From: Palsa-504 sp963835775
Lineage (GTDB): Bacteria > Actinomycetota > Actinomycetes > Streptosporangiales > Streptosporangiaceae
Length of the DNA: 64,000 bases
Reading direction: 5' to 3'
Assembly (NCBI GenBank): GCA_963835775.1
Contig: CAWIHB010000006.1
Coordinates: 186,001 to 250,000, forward strand
The notes under the pieces were generated by a model, which did no database searches, was not told where the DNA came from, and saw only the letters and a program-made list of their open reading frames with translations. Shown piece after piece: positions 24,855 through 34,721 of the stretch. Position 1 is the stretch's first letter; each line of letters opens with the position of its first letter. The translations under genes and the position numbers were made by a program.

Positions 24855-27800
24855 GGCTCGAAGACGGCCGGATCGATCTTGAGTACTTGCGCGTTCTCGG
24901 AGACGATCCGACGTTTCTCCTCGGTGAACCCCGCTGGCCGGGTGGCCTGGATCTCGACGGTGACCGTCAGCTGCGTCTCCGAATCATCGAGGTGCGGCAG
25001 GATCTCAAGCTGCAGGTCCTTGAGTGCCTTTCCGTAGCGATCCCCGCTGATCTTCATGACCCCGAGGAAATGCGTGAGCGGCTCGTCACGTGGGCCGGGC
25101 TCTGGCTGGGAACCGCCAGCACCGGTCTCTGTGCTACGACCAGGATGAGGCTGAGCGGAAGCGCCGCCGGATGATGGCACTCGCCGATTCTCCTCGGCAG
25201 CCTGCTGCTCCAGGGCTCGTTCCGGGACGACCAACAGCGTGTCGTCGGTGACCTCCCCGAACCAGTTGCCCGTGCCCGGGATGGCCAACCCCTCATACTT
25301 TCCGTCCTGGATCGAGTCCGCCAGCGCGAAACCATTGGTGATCCAGTCGGAGAGTCCGAGCGCCTCTCGGATGCCGCTCACTAGGACGGACCTGTTCCTC
25401 AGGCGCGGCATGTAGGTGTACTTGGTGTACAGGTCCCAGAGCTCGCCGACCTCGATGTACCCCTTTGGCTCCCAGACGCCGGGAAGCTTCTCCCGCAGGA
25501 CGAACCTGATGTTCGCCGGCGCGTGCCGGTCGGCCAGCTTACCCTCGCGGGAGAGGCGATCGCTGACTCGTCCCGCCAGCCCGGCCGTGGAACTGTCGGT
25601 CCTGATTGCCGTCACCGTGGGCGGCCGTTTGGGGTCGGGCTGGCCGGGGTTCAGGGTCCAGACGTAGGTCTCCCTGATGAGCTGATCCACGATCGTGCCC
25701 GCCTGCTTGCGCCGATCGGCCACTCGGCGCTGCTCGAACTTCGACAGGTTCATGGCGTCGCTCTTCTGCTCGACCTCCTGCCACGCCAGGAAGTCTCGGG
25801 TCCCGTCCATGAGCTCGGCTAGCCGGTCTGCGTCGGCAGCTAGGAACACCAGCATGTTCGGGTGCCTGCGGGCGACATTCCCGCAATTGCGCAGCGCATC
25901 TCTGGCGAATTCCATCGCGGCCGAGTCCTGGTCACCGCGCTTGTGGACGCGTTCAGGATGGATGAGGACCAGGCGTGCCTCCTCCTCATCCGGGATCCGT
26001 CCGGAATCGGCCGGGCACGACTGGCGGGCAGCGAAGTTCCCGAGGTTCGTGACGGTGGCTTCCGATAGCCGGCGGCAGATCTCCTGCCAGACCCGCTCCG
26101 GATGCCCGATGAGTCCGTCCGCGATGTCCCGCATCGTCTTGGTGACCGACTCCGCAACGTCATACCAGTAGCGGGCGCCCTCGTTGTACAGGTACGTGGC
26201 TCGCTCGGCGAGCAGGTGCAGGGCCGACTCGAAATGCACGGTGGTATCCCCGGGCACCGCGGTGCCCAGCCAGATGCGCTGCTTGTCGATTCCCTTGTTC
26301 GGCGTCTTCAGCGTGGCGGCCGAACCGATGAAGATGGTGCGCGCCAACCGCTCAGTCACCGACCGCTGCCCATAGAGCGGACGTGACCGGTCCACCTGCG
26401 CGGGGGTTGAATCACGGCCCGCGACATCCCGGTTGATGATCGTTTCCCAGGAGTCGTCCAGGTACTGGACGAGCTGGTTGCCGACGCGGTACTCACCCAG
26501 CGGCACCGTGGACGGCATGATCATCGGGCTGGCGTCGTTGGCGTCCCACAGTACCTGGATCACGTTGCTCATCAGCGCCAGCACGCCGCGGGTCCGCTGG
26601 AAGCGCTCCAATGTTGACCAGTCGTCGTAGAGCCGCTGGAACAGCTCCGGGTGAATCGGGTACGCGGCACGGATGTCGTCCGCGTAGTCCGAGGATGCGC
26701 AGTCCGCGGGGAACTCGCCGGGCTGGTCGCGGTAGAGCCCGGAGAACCGGCGTGCTACCGCATCGATGTCGGCAAGACCCGAGGCATTAACCTCCTCGAA
26801 GAGGCGGCGGCGCACGATCTCGAACGACTCCCTGGCGGTCGCCGCCTTCCACGGCTTCCCGACCCGGCGGGTGATGTTCTGCAGGCGCTTGAGAGCCTCC
26901 TGCCCATAGGAGCCGCCGACCTCGATGTCGGACGACGGGATCGTGACCGCGAGCATCGCCCCGGGTGTCGCGCTGACCGCGTCCATCAGCACCTGAGCGA
27001 AGGTGAACTGCGCGTCGAAGGTGCCGGCATTCAAGTTCGAATTTCCGTAGAGCTGCCGGGCGTGGGCGACCCATTCGTCGATCAGGATCACGCAGGGCGA
27101 GTACTCTGCGAGCAGTTCGTCCAGCACGTCGCGGCCAGGACTGGTGCCGGTTTCGTCGGACCTTGCGAGCCGTTCGTAGGCGGCGCGCCCGCCAAGCTGC
27201 CAGGCCATTTCGCCCCACAGCGTATTGATATGAGTGCCGTTGTGGTCCTTGCCCTCTTCGGGCGGCAGGTCCTGGCCGCTGATCACAACCCGGTGCACCC
27301 GCGTGCCCAGCTCGTGCAGGTCGGTGCCGTTGGCGATGTCCTGGACGCCCTGGGGGTACTGCGTCGCCGGTGTCGCCGAGAAGATGTGGTACAGCGCGAG
27401 CATCGAGTGCGTTTTGCCGCCGCCGAAGTTCGTCTGTAGGTTGATCACTGGCGAGGCGTTCATGTCTCCGGCGACACGCCGGACGGCCTCTGTGAGCAGG
27501 TCCCGCAATCCCTCGGTCAGGTAGGTGCGGCGGAAGAACTCGACCGCATCCCGGTACTCCAGCGTCGCCTTGCCGTTGACCACGTTGTAGAGGTTGGCAG
27601 CGAACTGGGATGCGTTGAAGTTACCGTCGACGATGTCCTTGTGCGGGCGGATCACCTGGCGCCAGGGCTTCAGGCCGAGTCCCTCCATGCCCGGCAGGAT
27701 GACGCTGGCCCGGTCAACCTTCCTGGACCGCCGGTCCGCCGCCAGGCGCAGGAACTCGGTGAGGGACTCCTCGACCGCCTCGGCTTCAGGCGCCGCCCCC

Positions 27801-28093
27801 GCGGCGCGCAGCAGCCGCTCGGTCGTATCGAGCGCGCGCTGGGTGTCGGATTCGCTGAACGCCAGGCTGGTATCGCTGAGCCTGGTCGCCACATCTAGCA
27901 GCTCGTGCGCGAAGCCGATCTCCGTCCCGGACAGTGCCGCGCGGAACTCGTCGTACTCCGTGATTGCCTGTAGCAAGGTAGCGGGATCCTGCGCCGAGAC
28001 CGGCTCCGGCACCTGCCGCGCGGCGAACGACGTCAGTCCGTCGGCGAGCCGGCCCAGCGACTCGGCCACCCGGTCTCGGTTACTCAGTGCCAT
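24851..28093 (-). CDS. DUF499 AAA+ ATPase of the Hma-like defence operon
   Basis: 1080 residues, near the family length. The P-loop is TNFGGGKTHS at 222-230, and a Walker B-like CVILIDEWVAHARQ is near 335, with NHGTHINTLWGEMAW and EVGGSYGQEALKRL between and after; this is the DUF499 (COG1483) pattern. The C-terminal ~120 residues include a linker (VPSSGGASAQPHPGRSTETG) and a small alpha/beta domain. It is third in an operon with helicase and methylase, 12 bp after the methylase. DUF499 ATPases occur in defence islands with DUF1156 methylases and helicases. Whether it moves or remodels DNA is unknown. Confidence 0.92.
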   Translation of the reverse strand: MALSNRDRVAESLGRLADGLTSFAARQVPEPVSAQDPATLLQAITEYDEFRAALSGTEIGFAHELLDVATRLSDTSLAFSESDTQRALDTTERLLRAAGAAPEAEAVEESLTEFLRLAADRRSRKVDRASVILPGMEGLGLKPWRQVIRPHKDIVDGNFNASQFAANLYNVVNGKATLEYRDAVEFFRRTYLTEGLRDLLTEAVRRVAGDMNASPVINLQTNFGGGKTHSMLALYHIFSATPATQYPQGVQDIANGTDLHELGTRVHRVVISGQDLPPEEGKDHNGTHINTLWGEMAWQLGGRAAYERLARSDETGTSPGRDVLDELLAEYSPCVILIDEWVAHARQLYGNSNLNAGTFDAQFTFAQVLMDAVSATPGAMLAVTIPSSDIEVGGSYGQEALKRLQNITRRVGKPWKAATARESFEIVRRRLFEEVNASGLADIDAVARRFSGLYRDQPGEFPADCASSDYADDIRAAYPIHPELFQRLYDDWSTLERFQRTRGVLALMSNVIQVLWDANDASPMIMPSTVPLGEYRVGNQLVQYLDDSWETIINRDVAGRDSTPAQVDRSRPLYGQRSVTERLARTIFIGSAATLKTPNKGIDKQRIWLGTAVPGDTTVHFESALHLLAERATYLYNEGARYWYDVAESVTKTMRDIADGLIGHPERVWQEICRRLSEATVTNLGNFAARQSCPADSGRIPDEEEARLVLIHPERVHKRGDQDSAAMEFARDALRNCGNVARRHPNMLVFLAADADRLAELMDGTRDFLAWQEVEQKSDAMNLSKFEQRRVADRRKQAGTIVDQLIRETYVWTLNPGQPDPKRPPTVTAIRTDSSTAGLAGRVSDRLSREGKLADRHAPANIRFVLREKLPGVWEPKGYIEVGELWDLYTKYTYMPRLRNRSVLVSGIREALGLSDWITNGFALADSIQDGKYEGLAIPGTGNWFGEVTDDTLLVVPERALEQQAAEENRRVPSSGGASAQPHPGRSTETGAGGSQPEPGPRDEPLTHFLGVMKISGDRYGKALKDLQLEILPHLDDSETQLTVTVEIQATRPAGFTEEKRRIVSENAQVLKIDPAVFEP

Positions 28094-28105
28094 CTAATTC
28101 TCAGC

Positions 28106-30811
28106 TCACGTGCCATCGAGGGTTGCCTGGACCTGGGTTTCGGCGGCGATCTCTCGCGCCTTCTTCACCAGTTCCGGCCATTCCGTCACCAGCCTATTGA
28201 ACCGCTGCTGGTCGTCGCTGCGCTTGTGGTTTTCCCCGATGGTGTATAGCAGCCTGGTCAGGTCCCCGACCTGGTCAGGAGGCACCGCGCTCATCACCCC
28301 GGCCAGCATCCGGGCAGCTGCTTCCAGACCCTTTGTCTCCAGGAGTTCGGACAGCCGCAACCGCGTGGTCCACGCCGTTGGGTGCAGGTCCTTGTAGGGA
28401 TCGTAGCCGTCGATCGTGATGTCAGCGGCGCCTAGCAGCCGCGCGTCGCCGGCCTTCGCCCACATGATGTCGGCCTGCACCAGTCGCGGGACCGTCGTGT
28501 TCTTGCCCCAGGCGATCTGGCCTGCCTCGTCCTCGTCTCCGGTGTCCCAGCCGTACTTGTCATACCAGGCCACGGCCGCGCGGGTCTCCTTGTCGAAGTC
28601 GGACTCAGGACCCCACTGGATCGACTGCAGTTTGTCGTTGATCAACGCCAGTGCCGTCGCCACCGTCATCCGGGTGCCGTCTCGCTCCAGCACCTGTGAG
28701 AACCTGCAGAACACCTCCATACCTGGCCCGATCGCCGCCTGAGCGAGGTCAACCATGTCGACGTTCCCAAATTCCTTGATCGCGTCAGGCAACCTAGCGT
28801 CGAGCGCGTCCAGGAACCCCTGCCGGTCGGTCACGGGAAGTTCTGGATGCCGAGGCTTGCAGATCAGGATCACGTATGTCGCGAGCGCGTTGGCTCCCTG
28901 GCCGATCTGCTTCGCGGTAGTGGCCGCTTCAACTGGCCAGGTGCGAACGACTCCAAGGCCTGCGGCGAGCACCGCCTCGAGAAGGGACTCCCATCCGGTC
29001 GACGTGACGCCGTCCACCATTTCCTCGTCTTGCTTATGCGCGTAAGCCACAACCATCGGCAGATCGGGGCGGGCGGCTTCCTTCAGCGAGGAAAACACTT
29101 CTGTGAAGCCTTTGATGAACGCGCTACGAGCCTTTGTCGGAGAACCGCCATATCGAGCCGGGTTGGCGACGAGTTCGCCATCCTTCGGCGTTGCCATCGT
29201 GGCGAACAGATCAGGATGCACTCCGCGCATGGCTCGGCGAATCCATAGGTAGAAATAGTCAGAGAGGTCGGCGTAGTTGATCTGTGCATAGTATGGAGGG
29301 TCGGTGACAAGGAGCGTCGACCCCGATGGAACTAGCTGACCGGATACGCGAGCGTCTATCTGAACCACATGCGCTTTGGTTGAGGGGACCGGGATGGCAG
29401 GCAGAGCGGCGGAAACGGCTGCTATCTGAGCATCCCAGCTCCCTATAGATCTTCCAAAAGGAAATGCTTCTGCAAAGTCCCAGAGCATGGGCATTGCTTG
29501 CGTCCCGAAAGCTGCCATAAGGCGTGATGGCCCGTTGCGAGTAGCGAACCGGACGAGAGTCGAATTTGATTGGGCAAGCTTGCCGACGCAGAGGCCCAGA
29601 ACGGAGGCGATCGCTCTGGCCTGCTGCTCGTCGCCGCCGCCCTTCCGGACTCGGTCAGCAACGCCCGAGACTTCATCGGCGAACGCTGCGAGCACGGCGA
29701 GCTGTCGGGAGGTGTATAGGTCAATCTGGCGAGGTAGCCCGTAAAGCGGGGTGGAGAAGTTCTTTCTGTTGTCTCCGATCTTTAGCTCGCTTAGGTCATC
29801 GGGAATCGTGGGCTGAGTCACCGGGTCGCCGACCGCGTCGGGTCCCAGGAAGGTGCGACCGCCGTGCGGCTTGTCGATGCATACCGCCATGAGTTGCAGG
29901 CCCATCGTGTGATCATTGCCAGCGGTGCGGAGTTCCTTCTCTCCGATCGCTTGGCTGCACGCAAGGCACTCGAAGCGGGCACGGGCACCCTTGACCTTGA
30001 CCGAGCGCCCGTGCTCGAGTGAACCCTTCCCGGTGTGCACCACAAAGCGGATGTCCTTGCCTTCAACAACAGGCTCCAGGCTAGCCTCCCGGCCGATCTG
30101 CTTGCTCAGGATCGGGGAGCTGAACAGCGGAACCGTAGTCCGGCACATTGGGTTAGGACACGGGACAGTGCGGGCCCATAGCCAGGCGACCGGTTCGCCC
30201 TGCGAGATCGTCGGGTAGACGTCGCCCAGCTTGTCTTGCACGGCCCGCTGCACCAAGTCGCCGTAGTGGCGCAGGTCGGCGGCGAATCCCTCAAACGAGG
30301 GCTTTTCCTCACCTAGCTCAAGCTGACCCTCGGGGGCCGAAACGGATGGCACGTGCGCCATCGGCGGAAGCAACTCGCCAAGGACCCGTGTGATCAGGAC
30401 GGCAATCGGGTTGAGGTCGGATGCCACCACCGGCAGGCCGAGTCGCTGCGCCTCAACCACCGTCGAGCCGCCACCGCAGAACGGCTCCAGCACCGTGGGC
30501 AGCTCGGGGTTGTCCCTGGCGATGTACTTCTTCGCCCGCTCTAGCACTTCCTGCGAAGGCGGAGTCCCTTTCTCCGGGACGAGTTCCTTGATGAACTCCT
30601 CGAGCACCTCACGCCCGGCATCGGTGCCGGGGTCGTTAACTAGGGACGCGAAGATCAGCGCGCGCAGCGCCGGGGCCGGCATCGGCGCGAACCATTTATG
30701 CAGGTTCTTGATCGTCCCAACCTTGCGGTTCTTGTCCGCGACGCTGGCCTTGCTGATCTCAAGGAACGGCAGCGCTACCTCGATCAGCTTGCGCGGCCGG
30801 TCATCGTCCAT
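28106..30811 (-). CDS. DUF1156 adenine-type DNA methyltransferase of the Hma-like operon
   Basis: 901 residues from ATG 30811, which has GGGGAAGAGG upstream; a TTG at 30835 is less likely. It has an N-terminal DUF1156 segment (KLIEVALPFLEISKASVADKNRKVG, LHKWFAPMPAPALRALIF), then PFCGGGSTVVEAQRLGL (SAM binding) and the catalytic TDPPYYAQINYADLSDYFYLW (DPPY) near residue 500, with a Cys pair block (CPNPMC) between. The large insert and C-terminal helical part are typical of COG1743. It probably methylates host DNA to mark self. Operon order: helicase, methylase, ATPase. Confidence 0.93.
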   Translation of the reverse strand: MDDDRPRKLIEVALPFLEISKASVADKNRKVGTIKNLHKWFAPMPAPALRALIFASLVNDPGTDAGREVLEEFIKELVPEKGTPPSQEVLERAKKYIARDNPELPTVLEPFCGGGSTVVEAQRLGLPVVASDLNPIAVLITRVLGELLPPMAHVPSVSAPEGQLELGEEKPSFEGFAADLRHYGDLVQRAVQDKLGDVYPTISQGEPVAWLWARTVPCPNPMCRTTVPLFSSPILSKQIGREASLEPVVEGKDIRFVVHTGKGSLEHGRSVKVKGARARFECLACSQAIGEKELRTAGNDHTMGLQLMAVCIDKPHGGRTFLGPDAVGDPVTQPTIPDDLSELKIGDNRKNFSTPLYGLPRQIDLYTSRQLAVLAAFADEVSGVADRVRKGGGDEQQARAIASVLGLCVGKLAQSNSTLVRFATRNGPSRLMAAFGTQAMPMLWDFAEAFPFGRSIGSWDAQIAAVSAALPAIPVPSTKAHVVQIDARVSGQLVPSGSTLLVTDPPYYAQINYADLSDYFYLWIRRAMRGVHPDLFATMATPKDGELVANPARYGGSPTKARSAFIKGFTEVFSSLKEAARPDLPMVVAYAHKQDEEMVDGVTSTGWESLLEAVLAAGLGVVRTWPVEAATTAKQIGQGANALATYVILICKPRHPELPVTDRQGFLDALDARLPDAIKEFGNVDMVDLAQAAIGPGMEVFCRFSQVLERDGTRMTVATALALINDKLQSIQWGPESDFDKETRAAVAWYDKYGWDTGDEDEAGQIAWGKNTTVPRLVQADIMWAKAGDARLLGAADITIDGYDPYKDLHPTAWTTRLRLSELLETKGLEAAARMLAGVMSAVPPDQVGDLTRLLYTIGENHKRSDDQQRFNRLVTEWPELVKKAREIAAETQVQATLDGT

Positions 30812-30865
30812 GGCGCCTCTTCCCCGTCCACTCAAGCACGTCTCACGTTACTCGGAAAGCCGGGA

Positions 30866-33800
30866 TCATCTAGGCGCCCCGCCGAGCTCCCAGAAGACGG
30901 GCCACCGCAGGGTAACCGAGTGCAGGCCGAAGTCCTCGGCGATGTCGATACCACCGAACGGTGTGATCACGTAGCGCACATCCTCAGTGGCCGCTCCGAG
31001 TTCGACCAGTGCAAGGCGGTAATGATCGGCGTTCTTGCCGTGTACCACCTCGGTCCGGGTCACGGTGAACTCTTCCGAGCCTTCGGCCCGCCCCTTGACC
31101 TCGATGAACACGGTGTGCCTGGCCACCGGATCCCAGGACCTGATGTCGAAACCGGGGTTGCTGTGCGGCTGGACCTCCGGTTCCCGGCCCAGCGCCCGTT
31201 CGGCCGCCACGACCGCGCGGACCGCCCGCATCTCGGCCTCGGTAGTGTCCTTGGCATAGTGCTCGGCAGACTTGTCTCGCAACCCCGCGAGACGGTCCAG
31301 GAGGCCCTGGGGCACGACGAGCGCCAGCGACGCGACCGCCGGCGGGAGCGGCTGCAGCTGTTCGTTCCGGTCCAACTCGGCAATGCGTTGCGCCTGGCGG
31401 CGTTCGAGGTCGGCGATGTGCCGTTCGATGGCCTCGGGGGGGCGGCGACGGGCCTGCTTGCCCGCGCGGACCTGGCCCGCCGCTTCCGCGGCCAGCGCAT
31501 ACTGGTAGTTGATTTCCTGTGACAGCCTCCGGGATACCATTCGGCGCGTCCGGTCCACCTCGGCCGATACCCGCTCCCGCAGATCGGCCACCAGCCGCGG
31601 AAACTCATCTCCCGCTGCCCAGCTCAGCGCCAGATCCTGGGAGGCGGCGATCCAGCTCTGCCCGAGCAACGGGCGCACCAAGTCCAACTCGGCCGCATCG
31701 AGCGCGTCATAATCCAGATAGGGAGCATCGGCGGCGCCTTCTCGCGGCTGACCGTCGGCGTACAGCTCTACGTAACCAAACCGTTTCAGCACGGAACGCG
31801 GGGGCTCGTGCCCGTCGACGACCTCCATCCGGAGGGAGGCCAGGAGACGGGGGGATTCACCACCGTCCGTTCGGTCACAAAGAATAGAGCCGCTCGCCAG
31901 TACAGCGCTGTAGCGCTCCGTGGTCACGTCCACCACGGCGTCCAGTAGGGGATGTCCTGGCCCCAGGAGGTCAGCCCGCGGCTGGCCATCAATGAACTGG
32001 CGGTCGAAGCAGACCCGCTCGTACCGCGGGAGAACGGGGTGGCCCTCGCGAACAGCTTGCGGGACATGGGTGACCTCGAACCGGCCACGCTGGCGGGGCG
32101 CGATCCGGCCGTTCAGCGCGGTGAGCGCGCCGCGGAAGAAGCCCTCGATGTGATGTGGCTGGAGGCGACGCGCCCTCGCCTCCTCCATGTCCCGCCGGAT
32201 CCACTCCACATCGGCGAGCGACAGGAGCTGCGTGTGCAGCGCCTGCTCGCTGAGCAGTTCAGGGATGCCATGCGCGACGCGGTCGTCGATGACGGCATGT
32301 AGCTTCGCCTTGGTCTCAGGGAGGTTGCCGTAGCGGATCGCCTCCATCAGCAGGTCAGCGAGCGACCTTTCGGCGAATACCTCCCCAACGACGTCGAACA
32401 CCTTTCCCTGGTATGTCTTGCGCATCTGCTCGATCTTGTCGAGCAGGCGCAGGTACACGTCGCCTTCGCGCGTATCCTCGGCGACCAGGTTCCACAGGTG
32501 GCACGGCTCGGTCTGGCCGATGCGGTGGATCCGGCCGAACCGCTGCTCGATGCGGTTCGGATTCCACGGCAGGTCATAGTTGATCATGAGGTGCGCGCGC
32601 TGCAGGTTCAGGCCCTCGCCCGCCGCGTCCGTGGCGACCAGCACCGTGACCTTGGGATCCTGGCGGAACGCGTCCTGGACAGCGAGCCGCTCCGCACGGG
32701 AGAGCCCGCCGTGGATGGAGACGACAGCGCCCGGCTTTCCGAGCAGGTTGGTGATCTCGCTGACCAGATAGGTCAGAGTGTCACGGTGTTCGGTGAAGAT
32801 GATGATCTTGTGGCGCTGGTGGCCGCCGAACATTTCGGGGGTGTCGGTGAGCAGCCGACTGAGCTGCTGCCACTTGACGTCTGTCCCAGAGTGCCTGACC
32901 CTTTGTGCGAGCCGCACGAGGTCCTCCAAGACGTTGATCTCATGCCGTAGCTCTTCCGCGGTATGGGCCGCGGTCGCCGCATCGACAATCTCTTCCTCGA
33001 GTGCCTCCCGCTCGGAGCTGAGCATGTCGTCCAGGTCTCTTGCCACATCCGCCGCCGCATCATCAGGCTGCCAGGCGAGCTTGTCGTTCAGCCGCGCGGC
33101 CAGCCGGTCGCGGCGGCGTTCCAACGAACGCAGGATCGCCTCGGGACTCGACGCCAGACGGCGCTGGAGGACGGTGAGCGCGAAACCGACGGTATTGCCC
33201 CGGCGGCCCTCGCCCGCGTTCTTCAGCTCGTCGGCCCTGTTCATCTCGTTGCGGACATACCCGGTGACCCGCTCGTACAGCTCGGCCTCGTCCGGGCCTA
33301 GACGGTATGGGACGGTGACGGCGAATCGTTCGGGGAACAGCGGCTTGCCCTCGAAGGTGAGCAGCTCCTCCTTGATCCGGCGAAGCATGAGCCCGTCTAG
33401 GCCGTTGTCGTCGCGCCCCTCCCGGTATGCTCCCTCGAACCTGTCGGCGTCCAGGAGCCTGAGCAAGAGCTGGAAGTCCTCTTCCTTTCCGGCGTGCGGC
33501 GTCGCCGTCATCAGCAGTAGGTGTTCTGATACGTTCCCCAGGAGCTCACCGAGTTCGTAGCGTTTGGTCCGCTTCAGCTCGCCGCTGTAGTACCGCGCCG
33601 ACATGCGGTGCGCCTCGTCTATGACGGATAGATCAAATTGCGCGCGTTCCAGGTGTGCCCGCAGTTCGTCACTGCGTGCGAGCTGGTCCATCCGCACGAT
33701 CAGATACGGATGTTCGCGGAACGGATTGTCCTTGGCGAGGGTAGCGGCGATTAGGTCTTTGGTGAGGATCGCGAATCGGAGCCCGAACTTGTCGTGCAGC

Positions 33801-34345
33801 TCGTCCTGCCACTGCTCGACGAGGCCGCCCGGGACGACGATCAGGCAGCGTTCCAGGTCGCCGCGCAGCAGCAATTCCTTGATGTAGAGGCCGGCCATGA
33901 TCGTCTTGCCGGCCCCGGGGTCATCGGCAAGTAGGAAACGTAGTGGAACCTTCGGGAGCAGGTGGCCGTAGACGGCATCGATCTGGTGCGGCAGCGGGTC
34001 CAGGTCCGAGGTGGTCACGGCCACCATCGGGTCGAACTGGCCCGCCATCTTGATCCTGACGGCCTCAGCAGCTAGACGGTACGCGGCGGCGTCACCGTCG
34101 AATCTGGCCTCGTCCTCGGCCTTGACGATCCGCAGACGTGACTCTGCCTCGCGGAGGGCGAGGACATGATCCGGAGTACCGCCGGTTCTCGTAAAGACAA
34201 CGGTGAACGCATCGGGAGCGGTCTGGACCGTCGTCAAGATTGTGACGGGGCCACTCGCCACCAACCCGTCAACTCGGAGGCCCTGCGTGAGATCCTCAAG
34301 ACGGACGCGGGCGGCTCCAGGTGGCTCGGCGGCTGACGCTGACAC
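30866..34345 (-). CDS. SNF2-type DEAD helicase with DUF3883 nuclease-like C-terminus (Hma-like)
   Basis: 1159 residues from GTG 34345. The helicase core has a P-loop LLADDPGAGKTIMAG (142-148), LSVIDEAHRMS (DEAH), LMTATPHAGKEEDF, and a C-terminal lobe ATDAAGEGLNLQRAHLMIN then NPNRIEQRFGRIHRIGQ. The last ~200 residues include a coiled region and a DUF3883-type domain (NPGFDIRSWDP, VFIEVKGRAE, with the E-x-K pattern of PD-(D/E)XK-like folds). It is first in the operon, and 34346-34721 upstream holds its promoter. It is the likely DNA-translocating sensor or effector of the system. Confidence 0.92.
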   Translation of the reverse strand: MSASAAEPPGAARVRLEDLTQGLRVDGLVASGPVTILTTVQTAPDAFTVVFTRTGGTPDHVLALREAESRLRIVKAEDEARFDGDAAAYRLAAEAVRIKMAGQFDPMVAVTTSDLDPLPHQIDAVYGHLLPKVPLRFLLADDPGAGKTIMAGLYIKELLLRGDLERCLIVVPGGLVEQWQDELHDKFGLRFAILTKDLIAATLAKDNPFREHPYLIVRMDQLARSDELRAHLERAQFDLSVIDEAHRMSARYYSGELKRTKRYELGELLGNVSEHLLLMTATPHAGKEEDFQLLLRLLDADRFEGAYREGRDDNGLDGLMLRRIKEELLTFEGKPLFPERFAVTVPYRLGPDEAELYERVTGYVRNEMNRADELKNAGEGRRGNTVGFALTVLQRRLASSPEAILRSLERRRDRLAARLNDKLAWQPDDAAADVARDLDDMLSSEREALEEEIVDAATAAHTAEELRHEINVLEDLVRLAQRVRHSGTDVKWQQLSRLLTDTPEMFGGHQRHKIIIFTEHRDTLTYLVSEITNLLGKPGAVVSIHGGLSRAERLAVQDAFRQDPKVTVLVATDAAGEGLNLQRAHLMINYDLPWNPNRIEQRFGRIHRIGQTEPCHLWNLVAEDTREGDVYLRLLDKIEQMRKTYQGKVFDVVGEVFAERSLADLLMEAIRYGNLPETKAKLHAVIDDRVAHGIPELLSEQALHTQLLSLADVEWIRRDMEEARARRLQPHHIEGFFRGALTALNGRIAPRQRGRFEVTHVPQAVREGHPVLPRYERVCFDRQFIDGQPRADLLGPGHPLLDAVVDVTTERYSAVLASGSILCDRTDGGESPRLLASLRMEVVDGHEPPRSVLKRFGYVELYADGQPREGAADAPYLDYDALDAAELDLVRPLLGQSWIAASQDLALSWAAGDEFPRLVADLRERVSAEVDRTRRMVSRRLSQEINYQYALAAEAAGQVRAGKQARRRPPEAIERHIADLERRQAQRIAELDRNEQLQPLPPAVASLALVVPQGLLDRLAGLRDKSAEHYAKDTTEAEMRAVRAVVAAERALGREPEVQPHSNPGFDIRSWDPVARHTVFIEVKGRAEGSEEFTVTRTEVVHGKNADHYRLALVELGAATEDVRYVITPFGGIDIAEDFGLHSVTLRWPVFWELGGAPR

Positions 34346-34721
34346 AAACGGATCATATCCAGTCGGCTACCGAGCGGAGCCTGCCAATGATTCCACTGCC
34401 GGACGACGGACCAGCAATTAGATGTGTTGCTGGTGCGATCACGGCATAGCTGGTCTCCTGGAGGGTGCGCTCCACGATGCCCGAGCCTGGCGAAACTGCG
34501 CGCGGTCCCTTCTTGAGCGTTGATATGGCGCCACGGGCCGGATGGAGGGGTTATCTAGAACGTGTTATCCGGGCGGTGGGATCGGGCAGGTTGAGACTAG
34601 GGCACCTTCGGTGCCACGTCTTTGACGTTTGTCCTGAGTGTGACGGCGGGTAATGGTGCGGGATGCTTGGCGGGCAGGCCAGAGTCCGGCCTGGCTGTGG
34701 GATGCGGGCCGTGAGGAGATG
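34346..34721. other. Intergenic region carrying the Hma-operon promoter
   Basis: About 375 bp with no credible gene. It is less GC-rich than its neighbours (for example 34370-34430 and 34535-34640). The upstream gene on the same strand (34722-36380) ends here, so it should contain that gene's terminator and the helicase promoter. No strong hairpin or palindrome was found by eye. Confidence 0.45.

Noticed and set aside
24851..34345. BREX or DISARM system
   Set aside because: No PglZ, BrxC, DrmA/DrmB or PLD-type gene nearby; the trio fits Hma-like better.
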